Shown: piece after piece, positions 55,994 to 64,000 of the stretch
Position numbering within the stretch: position 1 is the first letter of the stretch
Layout of the letters: each line of letters starts with the position of its first letter
NCBI RefSeq assembly: GCF_029873635.1
Contig: NC_080422.1
Span: 58,253,889-58,317,888, forward strand
Reading direction: 5' to 3'
Length of the DNA stretch: 64,000 nt
Source of the DNA: Malania oleifera
Taxonomy: Eukaryota > Streptophyta > Magnoliopsida > Santalales > Ximeniaceae
Program-made: the position numbers and the translations under genes
Notes under the pieces: generated by a model
Databases searched by the model: none
Told to the model about the DNA's origin: nothing
What the model saw: only the letters and a program-made list of their open reading frames with translations

Positions 55994-58900
55994 TGAGAGA
56001 TAATAGCTTAGACAAATTAATTAATCCAAGTAAATATCCCATGCATCCATAAACCTACATTAATAGTCAATAAGAAACCCTAAAAGTTATGCAAAAAATT
56101 ACAAAATAACCTCAAAGTAACTAAAAATATCAAATTAACACCTAAATTAAATAAAATCCCCTAAATATCCATATTTCCCAGTCACTAATTTCTAAATCTC
56201 CAAGTAGAATGTAATAGCCAAAAATTATTCATCTGCAGTCTTCCATCACTTGCACTATGTACCCAACAGGTATTGACAGTGTTCAAACTAACACATTTGG
56301 TATGAGTGAATTGGTCTATGTTTGACCATATTTCAAACATGAATAATGCTCCTTTCTAAAGTGCCATAGGACTTGTGCACACATCCGCACACACAGACTC
56401 TTTTCTAAAGTGCCATGTGCACACACCCACACCCACGCACGCGCACAGAATAAGAAGTTAAGTAACATGAAGCAGAAAAATAACTAACAATTTTGCATCA
56501 AAGTTGAATCCTCCAGGGGCTAATCCACCCTGCAATAGCAAGGAAAACCGTAAAAACAGTTAACTATCTGCAGTTATAAATGTTAAGATGGGTTTCAATA
56601 ATGTTAAAGTACACATCTTCTATGTACATTTCGGACAACGCTGAGCATAACCATGGTTGCCTCTCCTATATCTGTGAGGAATTGATCTGTATCCCATCCT
56701 GTAGTTGTGACAACAGAAACTGATTACAACTTTGTATATCATGACATTTCAATGTCAAAGTCCATGAATTGTAAGTCTATAACAGAAGATAAATGCATTC
56801 TGATAGCAGAAATTTATAGGAATCTCGTACCAATCTGAGGGTCACCAGTGTTTGCATCAATATTTCCCAGTAAGCCATTTATTCTTGCAGTCTCCAGCTC
56901 ATGATGACAGCTGCAACATACACAAGTACAAGTGTGCCAAAGAGCACATTCATTTCAGCTTGGGCCATTTCTGGAGGTGTCACAACATGTTGAAAAAGAA
57001 GTATGGCATACCTATGACCAGAAAGTGTGGCATGGTTGCATTCAATGTTGAGTTTAAATTCTCCTAGAAAGCAATGGACAACAAAGAAAATCAGTGGTAT
57101 GGACAAGAAGAATCTTAGAGATTGCCACAGTCATAAATACAATCTTTACTGCTTCTGCACTTTTTTTTTTTTCCAGAAGTCCACCAATTGACATGGAATA
57201 TGCTAAACTAGTCTAAGGGAAGTAGATAAAGCTAATATCAATCTTTAAACCTCAATCATTAGAAATAAAATTTTATTATAAAGCATACAAAGGCTGTCCT
57301 ACAAAACATTTCAGGTAAGAGTTCCTTTTGTCTTCAAAATGGAAAATAAATAAATAAAAATTTTAAAGTTAAAACAAATTTTTGTGAAGAGCCAAATCTT
57401 CAGCCTAAAGAAAACAGGATCTTGAAGCTCCCCTTTTACATTAAATATTTCCTTATATCAATGCGAAATAAGTGACTATGTCACTATGCAGTTTAGACTT
57501 CTTTTTTCTTAACACCTCACCCCAGGCCCCCCAAAAAAAAGACAAATATGAAACCACACCACAATGAAACTAGAAATAACTACATAAGCTATAGCCTTTA
57601 TAAGCATCGCAATAATTTGACTAATTTTTCTAGTACAGAATAATCTTAGAATCCACCTTAAATTATCCTTAATATACAAATATGGAACTGATTTGACCTG
57701 GTGATGTTCCATATTTACGCCAAAAACATGGTAATGCAAGGCTAAAATATGTATGAGATTGAAACGATAACAAGACTAACATTATTTAAGATCTATCTTT
57801 CATGTATAAAGGTTGAAACACATCTTAGACAATACTGCCAAAATGATTTCCTAAAGAAAGATAAAAGAAAAAAAGAAAAGAGGAAAAAAAACATTTAGCA
57901 GTATCACCTCCCAAATAAGTACCATACTGTTAGAAAGATTATCACCTAAAAGGCCATATTTCCGCAAGAAATTAGCAGCTGTTGCAGCATCCCAATCATA
58001 CCTGACAGAGATACAGTAAGTAAAACATGGGAAACTCTACACCAAATTATATCCAATCGATGGATTAGTCAAGCAACATACTGGTGTTTGGTAGGTTCTT
58101 GAGGTTTCGGTTCAATCAGCAGGGTACCTGAAAAGAAAAATAGAAAGATTAAAATAAGTTCCCACAAAAATTTTAGCACCACGATAGAGAAATGAGGAAA
58201 AACTACTCCCATTTTATTTTATGATGGGATCAACTTTCTTTCATCATTAGATCCCACAACTACTATAGTACAAAGCTAATGTAATATTTGAATGCAAAAG
58301 TACCATTGAATCCAATCTTCTTCTTATATGCAACAGCAGCTTCAAGAAACCTTGCCTGTTCAAAAAATCAGCAATATTTTCATGATCAAAAATCAAAAGT
58401 AAAGGGAGAAAATGTCAAAAAGAACTATATGTAAAGATATAATCTAAAATATTGCATGAAACTACAAACCAGCTATTACCAACACAAAACAAAAAACAAA
58501 GGTGAATTTAAAACACTTAGTATGAAATTGAGATATGTATTAGAACCTAAGAACAGACGTGGAGGGTTATGTACCAAATGATCAAGTTCTCTTTCCATAT
58601 CTGTATTCAAGAGAGTCTGATATCCCTCCCGACCACCCCAGAAAACATAATTTTCTCCACCTAGATAATGGGTCACCTGTTGAATGCATGAATAAATAGA
58701 AACATTATATCTGTGTAACAAGTGAACACAACTTAATAACATAACAGAATCTAAGTGTAACTGCCTCAGTTATGTGCAAGTAAGGACCATTTTCTCTTCC
58801 AAAGAATTACAAGCACACAATTGCCCACCTCGATGGCTTTCTTAACTTGAGCAGCAGCATATGCATATACACCTACTTCAGAGCTGTAATGCAGATTACA

Positions 58901-60752
58901 AGTAAGTTTGAATAATTGAGTCCAAAACTACAAGCAGACAGAGTACATTTTACTGTGATAAAACATAAGATACCTAGTCGCTGCACCATGCATGTAGCGA
59001 GGATGCATAAATAGTTGAGCTGTACCCCATAGTGGACGGATCTTGGTCCCCTGTAAAATAGGTTAGCATGCAAGCAAGGTAAAGAGCATATTTTTCATGG
59101 TCATTCAAAATAAGAGCAAAGGAAAAGTTATGATGCCAGAGGAGCTTATGGTGTAAAACATCTTGAGCTCAAAGAACTGATTAACACATAGTTCTTGTAC
59201 CCATTTTTAGCCATGCATGTGACTCCCACAACATAACTATGGTCAAGAAAGAAGATTGTCTTCATATAAACTTGAAAAAGTGCATCGGTTTCCTTATAGT
59301 ACAGATCACAAAGAGCTTAAAGAAATTTTTCCATCAACATGAATATTACTATATTCTATTGGTATGCATATTTTCTAAGAAAACGATAGTTACATGAGGA
59401 GTTAACCAAAGCAATATATATCTATAAAGACTTGTGCTCTAAAAGGTCCAATGCTTTTAATTATTAGTTCAGAACCATAATTTACATGGGAAAGAATGCC
59501 TTCAAAGTAGTCCTACTTGAATGCCACATGTAAACTTGTAAAAAATGCTTCATTTGGTCATTCTTCACTTATGATGCAAAATTACCTGAAGCTCTTTAGC
59601 AAGGGCTACAACTTCATCCAAGTTTGCATTTGTTTCCTGCATTCAATGAACTAGTTCAATTGACAGACATACAAAACCTTACACTGTAGAACTAAAAAAC
59701 CAAAACACTCTTATAACATATGTTTCAGCTTTAAGTACAACCAAGCAAGCAAGAAATTCATTTCCCGCTCACTTGTCTTTTTTCTTTACAGTACAGAGAT
59801 AGTAACGAAGGGATACAAAACCTACCAAATTGAAGACTTGCATACCTCTAGAGTTTTGCCATCTGGGGCAATATCCCTGTCATGGAAGCACCACCAATCA
59901 ACTCCAAGCTTCTTTATGAACTCAAAGTTAGCTCTCACTGCAACATTATAAATATGAATTGGTTTTAGAATGTGTTGCAAATTGCAGTCGAATGAGGAGG
60001 GAGTTAATTAGATCTAATCTTACTTCTCCTCTTGGCCATAGCCAATGAATTGGTACCATCTTCCCAAGGCCAGATCTTTGTAGGTGCACCAAATGGGTCA
60101 CCTCCAGTTCCACGGAAAGTGTGCCAAAATGCAACACTGAATCTCATCCAATCCTATGCCATTTACTGGTTTCATCAGATTTCAGGATTTGTTTAATTAG
60201 ATCAGTATGGGAGAAAACAGAAACCAACCTTCATTTTCTTCCCGAGAATCTCCTCTCCAGCATTATACCATTTAAATGCAAGTGGGTTCTTACTAGTAGG
60301 GCCCTTTAGTTATAATAGAAAAATTGTCAGAATTTTAGGAGGAAGTAAAAACCAAGCATATAAACAATGCCTTTGCTTTAAAAGAAACAATCTACCATGA
60401 TCATGAGACTAATATAATATTATTTGAAGCAAGATGAGTCTTAAAACCTGTTTACCTCATACTTAATTTTGGGAATGCCAGGGAAGAATTCACCTTCCCA
60501 TTCATCTGAATCTTGGCATTTACTACCCAGATCAGCAGGGCACATTTCAGGAGCCGCGGCATTCTGCAAGCAAAATTAACCAAAATATAATTTAAAAGCA
60601 AAAAAGATGCAGTGAGGCGATATAATCTCTAACAATAAATAAATAACAAAAAGGTTTATGAAACAAAAATGTAGACACTTTACCACCGCAGTGGAGACAA
60701 CATTTAAACAAAGAAGAAGCAACAAGACTTTCCCAGCTTTCATTTCTTCCAT
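50637..60752 (-). CDS. XYLA: Xylose isomerase, 20 coding exons
   Basis: It interconverts xylose and xylulose with divalent metals. Exons (minus): 60752-60684, 60563-60456, 60303-60229, 60153-60024, 59937-59846, 59636-59586, 59050-58974, 58883-58829, 58676-58575, 58355-58304, 58127-58082, 58001-57946, 57063-57012, 56910-56831, 56698-56628, 56529-56489, 52338-52239, 52131-52060, 51971-51894, 50672-50637. All joins keep frame with GT-AG borders and sum to 1443 bases, 480 residues, close to the roughly 477 of the Arabidopsis protein. Both family signatures are present: [10 protein letters not shown] (exon 5) and [10 protein letters not shown] (exon 11). So are metal ligands in [19 protein letters not shown] and NFDAK. 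The N-terminus ([15 protein letters not shown]) looks like a signal peptide. An in-frame upstream ATG (60791) is excluded if the 5'-UTR acceptor TTGCAG ending at 60769 is used. Confidence 0.95.
53385..56165 (-). repeat. Diverged repeat pair, possibly LTRs of an old element
   Basis: 53385-53540 and 56005-56165 share AATTAATCCAA, ATATCC/ACATCC, CATCCATA/ATATCCATA and a similar A-rich continuation, each preceded by a (GA)n tract. On the minus strand TGGTAGCAGAACA at about 55895-55883 lies just inside the right copy, as a PBS would. A third, partial copy of the pattern is at 53240-53290. The LINE lies between them. Similarity is too low for a firm call. Confidence 0.3.
53860..54596 (+). mobile_element. 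5'-truncated LINE fragment in the intron, antisense to the gene
   Basis: The plus strand codes the C-terminal end of a LINE ORF2, a zf-RVT domain: [20 protein letters not shown], then [18 protein letters not shown] (Cys-Cys-His-Cys) and [12 protein letters not shown]. The frame 53889-54380 ends at TAA and is followed by a 3' tail ending in a run of A at about 54582-54592. AAGTTTGGGA occurs at 53850-53859 and 54597-54606, a plausible target duplication. The RT and endonuclease domains are missing because of 5' truncation, the usual outcome of target-primed reverse transcription. It has no expected function. Confidence 0.8.
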
Positions 60753-61480
60753 CCCACGCAACCTTATGCTGCAATTTTCGTCAGTCATCAAACAATCAAA
60801 ATTATAAATAAATAAATAAATAACAACAACAAAAACAACTTAGAACTGTTTTTTTTTTTTTCCCAAATAGAAAGAGGTGGGGCAGAATGCTGAAGCAAAC
60901 ATCAACAACAAAACAACAAAAACAATAATAACACGCTAATTAAAGGATTCTATGTCTAGCTGCAGGGACACTCGTTACACAATAGCATGTCAAATTGATC
61001 TGAGGGGTAGGGGATGATTACGGTGGGAACTTCAAGTACTCAAGTACTGTTGAACTTCAAAAAAGCAAGTTTGATCAAACAAAAACCCGCAAAACATTAT
61101 CTACAAACTTAACACCAAATTGCTTCGAAGTTACTGCTCTAAGCCATAAACCCTAAACATCAAGCGTCGACAGAACCGGTGCAAAACAAAAAGTACTTCA
61201 TCAAAGAATACAAAAAGAGAAGAAAATTATTATACATACACACACACACACATACATACATATGTATGAGTGTGCGTGTGTAGAGAAAGAGAAAGAAAGA
61301 GAGATTCATACAGCTGCAACAATGGCGACCAGAGCAAACCAGCCTCTCAAACAGTCGAGGCCGGGCACAGCTGTCCAACTTAAATCAATAGAGCTGATTT
61401 GGAGATTGAATTTACACGTCATCAATGGGTCAGACTCGGATTTTTTCGAATATATTTTTTTTTTCAAAAATGAAAGGCGT
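60753..61480 (-). other. 5' UTR, probable 5'-UTR intron and promoter of xylose isomerase
   Basis: A good acceptor (AAATTGCAG) ends at 60769, 17 bases before the start codon, so the leader is probably spliced. The donor is not certain; AT/GTATGTATG near 61262 is one candidate. A (CA/TA)n stretch lies at 61236-61263. On the minus strand AAATATATTCG near 61458-61448 could be a TATA element, and TGACGTG near 61420 is an ACGT-core site. No transcript evidence is available. Confidence 0.4.
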
Positions 61481-61900
61481 TAAGATCACGAAATTAAGAT
61501 TTTCGGGGTGGAGAAAATCGTACAATCTTTCCCCACGGGCGTGGCGCACTCAGAGGATTCCTGCAACGGCGCTAATTTCCCATTCTACTCCTCTTTAATT
61601 TCGCGTAAAGGTGCAATTACGAGGGGCTAATACAGTAATATGCCATTATGGCTGTAAATCTCTCAATATCTCGGGAGAAAATCGAGAAAAAATCGCACAC
61701 TTGAATTATCCGAAGATAAGCGATTGCTGTATCTGCACCAGCGGGTGCATGGGGCGATCTCACCTCCTAAAGCTTCATTGGTTCGACTTATTTGAAAATT
61801 ATGTTTAGTTTTTATGCCATTGGCTGGTCATAATATGTTGCCTCACAGAGGGTGAGCATATCAGTTGACTTAAACTATGGAAAGGCTCATCTTCCACCCC
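61481..61900. other. Intergenic sequence, nothing recognised
   Basis: Mixed-composition sequence upstream of xylose isomerase. A short frame at 61611-61808 has no recognisable domain and no splice context, so it is not called. Confidence 0.4.
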
Positions 61901-62161
61901 GCCCTATAACTCCGTCTCATTTGGAATACACATATTTGCATGTTTTTATATATACATTTGCATACTTGAAGTAGGCACTATAGAAAAGTGATGAAAGATA
62001 AAGAGAAAAGAGATATCTTTTATAAGACCGGTTCTAAATTATTTTTTTAATTTCGCTTGAGATAATGAAGTTTTTTATCTCATCCGTCCAGGAGTAAGTA
62101 TATTCGAACCACGTATAATTTCTGTTTCGTTTCTATTTATTATTCTAAATCTTTTATAACA

Positions 62162-62178
62162 CGTTATCAGTACGAGAC
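62162..62178 (+). other. Primer-binding site region of the copia element
   Basis: CGTTATCAGTACGAGAC follows the ATAACA LTR end. The usual form in this lineage, from memory, has GCACGAG, one base different. Confidence 0.6.
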
Positions 62179-62319
62179 TCCAACCAACTGAAATATTTTT
62201 CTTAAATCCTATTCAATTTATTTTTGGTAAGTTTTACTCCATAAGAGCATAATATTTTTCAAAAGAGAATATGCCCTTTAAAATTTAAAGAGTATCAATT
62301 TTTAAAAAAGATAGTAAGA

Positions 62320-62620
62320 TAGTCCTCCTGAAGAGGCTATATTTTTAAATCTCCCGAAAAGATAGATCTCCTGAAGAGACAATATATTTAAATCTCTCAC
62401 CTACATATTTAATCTCTCGAACAGATAGACGTCCTGAAGAGGTTATATATCTAATCTCCATAAGAGATATACCTAATGAAGACGGTATATTTAACATCTC
62501 GAAAATATGTTCAAATCGACCTACTAAAGAGGTGAAACATTTATCCTCTAGATGAGGTAATATATTTAACCTCCGGTTGAGATGGTAAATTATTACTCAA
62601 TTTAATATTGTAAATTGAAA
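62320..62620 (+). repeat. Degenerate tandem repeat in the copia leader
   Basis: Units like TCCTGAAGAGGCTATATTTTTAAATCTC recur about six to seven times, 40-50 bases apart (about 62323, 62371, 62433, 62474, 62520, 62555), alternating with CGAAAAGATAGA. Each unit contains a CT...AG inverted half-site. Confidence 0.6.
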
Positions 62621-62789
62621 TCATACTCCTAAAGAGTACAAATTGAGAAAAATAATATAATGTTCTTGAAAAATATATTTTAAGTATCCTAGAAGGGTAT
62701 AAATAATATTATATTATTATCTCAATTTTATTTTTTTTTTTTACATTTTTTTTCCTAAATTGTCTTATTATTGTTAATTTATTCAAATA

Positions 62790-63715
62790 TCGAACCTAAG
62801 TAAAGTTGAATTTGTTCCCCTTGACATCAAAGACAATGATTATTTATCATGAATTCTTGATGTTGGTATCCAACTAAATGTAATGAATGTGAGAAACACT
62901 ATATTAGATGGAAATACCGCATCCATGCGGAATCGCACAAAAGTTATGATTTTCTTCCGCCATCATTTAGAAGAAGAATTAAAAACTGAATACCTCACTA
63001 TTAAAGACTCACTTGTCTTATGGAAAAATTTAAAAGATATATTTGACCACCAAAAAACTGTGATTTAACCAAAAACCTGAGATTGCAAGACTTTTAAATA
63101 ATCAGCAAATATAACTAAACTCTGCATAAGATTAACTCGAACTTAAAATTATGCGGTGAAAATATTACTAATGAAGATATGCTTGAAAAAACTTTTACTA
63201 CTTTCTATCCTAGTAAAATGTTCTTGTAGTAGCAATATAAGGAGAAGAAATTTACTAAATTTTCTTAATTTATATCATGTCTTTTTGTCACTGAGCAAAA
63301 TAATGAGCTTTTGACGAAAAATTATCAAACTCGTCCAATTGGTTCGACCCCATTCCCTGAAGTAAATATGAATACATTTCGTGGTCGATGATGAGGTTGT
63401 AGGCATAGTCATAGGCATGATCATAGTTGTGGTCAAAATAATCACTAGCATCAATGTGAGGCTACAATCCCCCAAAAGAAGGGTGACCCCCAAAAGCGAG
63501 TAAATGATCAAAATCAGTGACCTAGGCATCGTGAAAATGAATGCTACAGATGTGGAAGAAAAGATCATTGGTCACGTACCTGTCATATGCCTAGGCACTT
63601 GGTAGATCTATACCAAACCTTTATAAATGAAAAGGAAAATAGTAAAGGAGTAGAAATAAATTTTGATAATTTTCTTACAAATCAAGATGAAAATAATGAT
63701 GTAATATTTTAAGAT
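62790..63715 (+). pseudogene. copia gag with zinc knuckle, several breaks
   Basis: The readable core is LDIKDNDYLS near 62822, then the open frame 62883-63068 with MIFFRHHLEEELKTEYLTIK and WKNLKDIFDHQKTVI (UBN2-type gag), which ends at a TAA. Past frameshifts, NITNEDMLEKTFTTFYPSK (about 63160) and FVTEQNNELLTKNYQTRP (about 63285) continue. The zinc knuckle CYRCGRKDHWSRTC at about 63547-63588 is intact (CX2CX4HX4C), followed by HLVDLYQTFINEKEN. A normal gag of this lineage would be one frame. Confidence 0.7.
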
Positions 63716-64000
63716 ATAAAGTAAGCAAAATTTGGATTTAAATAAATAAACTATCATATTTATTATTGCTATAATCAATTATAATAATGAGTTTTTATTA
63801 TTTTTATTGTTTATGGGAAGAAACAAATTTTAGAAAAACTGTCAACTTTATCTTCTGTACTATATTATACGAAAATTGTAGTAGAATTATATCATATAAT
63901 GTCTTGAACCAAAAGTGCAATGACCCAGAGTTATTTACACTTTGGCAGGATACTCTTGGACATCCTAAAGATGTAATGATGCGAATAATCATTGAGATCA
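63716..64000 (+). pseudogene. Start of copia pol with the protease missing
   Basis: Directly after the gag tail comes LEKLSTLSSVLYYTK near 63835, the stretch that normally follows the protease. The GAG-pre-integrase motif LFTLWQDTLGHPKDVMMR (about 63930-63990) comes next. No D-(S/T)-G protease site lies between, so the protease region appears deleted. The element continues past the window. Confidence 0.6.

Larger units (their letters stand above)
52339..56488. other. Intron 16 of xylose isomerase, enlarged by retroelement debris
   Basis: This 4.15-kb intron contrasts with others of roughly 70 to 1200 bases. It holds (TA)n at 52352-52387, three (GA)n tracts (about 53191-53212, 53330-53360, 55959-55990), a LINE fragment at 53860-54596 with target duplications, and a diverged pair of repeats (53385-53540 and 56005-56165). 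PBS-like sequence occurs at 54681 (TGGTAGCAGAGC, plus) and 55884 (minus). No host exon is missed: flanking exons join in frame. Confidence 0.7.
61901..64000 (+). mobile_element. Ty1/copia element, 5' part, decayed
   Basis: An LTR end (...CTTTTATAACA at 62161) is followed by the PBS-like CGTTATCAGTACGAGAC (62162-62178), typical of one copia lineage. A leader with degenerate repeats, a broken gag and the start of pol follow, running off the window. The LTR start is not clear; a TATA-like TTTTATATATAC at about 61945 and the CGAACCACGTATAATT block at 62105 lie inside it. The element is divergent from xylose isomerase. Confidence 0.65.

Noticed and set aside
60592-60791. Upstream in-frame ATG (60791) giving a 13-residue longer xylose isomerase
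   Set aside because: A strong acceptor ends at 60769 between that ATG and the one at 60752, so the upstream ATG is probably intronic. The shorter start also places the hydrophobic segment as a signal peptide.
61262-61483. Plus-strand frame starting near the xylose isomerase 5' end (with MATRANQPLKQS)
   Set aside because: It has no domain, overlaps the likely leader and promoter of the minus-strand gene, and has no supporting context.

Overview
This is a window of a eudicot plant nuclear genome. It holds one real host gene, a 20-exon xylose isomerase gene with GT-AG introns, surrounded by LTR retrotransposons nested inside one another. There are no rRNA or tRNA genes, operons or CRISPR arrays. 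Most of the sequence is AT-rich, rich in microsatellites and full of broken retroelement reading frames.

Layout. (1) 1-4683: the 5' half of a minus-strand Ty3/gypsy-type element with gag but no visible pol. It sits inside the gag of (2) a plus-strand Ty1/copia element of Sirevirus type, 4684-10752, with decayed pol and a 3' LTR. That element in turn interrupts the gag start of (3) a minus-strand copia element, of which only 10753-11296 is visible. (4) 11297-29718 is a larger minus-strand Sirevirus-like element. Its gag is split by (5) a complete plus-strand element, 18741-28067, with two LTRs, a primer-binding site and a GTTAT target-site duplication. Element 5 has gag and an accessory ORF but no pol. 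(6) 29719-30309 is an LTR fragment. (7) 30310-about 49030 is a decayed gypsy element with a DUF7745-like gag. Its 5' LTR has been inflated to about 16 kb by later insertions: a complete chromovirus-like element with only 461 bp between its LTRs (33128-38713, TSD TGATT), and a solo LTR (41378-48726, TSD CATTC) that itself contains three more solo LTRs (TSDs ACTTG, GGTGG, GTGGC). (8) 50637-60752, minus strand: xylose isomerase, with a LINE fragment and older debris in its 4.1-kb intron 16. (9) About 61.9-64.0 kb: the 5' half of another copia element, divergent from the gene.

Main observation. The two Sirevirus-like elements that keep the env-position accessory ORF (elements 4 and 5) each carry arrays of a family-specific palindromic box in the LTR, upstream of the TATA box. 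Each also carries a second array of the same box directly upstream of the accessory ORF. The box is TCGGTCGACCGA in element 5 and GGCAGTCGCCTGCC in element 4. The related element 2 has no accessory ORF and no internal array. This looks like a matched cis-element and accessory-gene module, perhaps an internal promoter or an ORF product that recognises its own family's boxes. A third box, TTCGTCGACGAA, is shared by a copia-type and a gypsy-type solo LTR. Box variants are mostly CpG transitions, which suggests they were methylated.

Xylose isomerase is the only protein here likely to be made intact (480 codons, both family signatures and the metal ligands present). All retroelement ORFs seen are broken.
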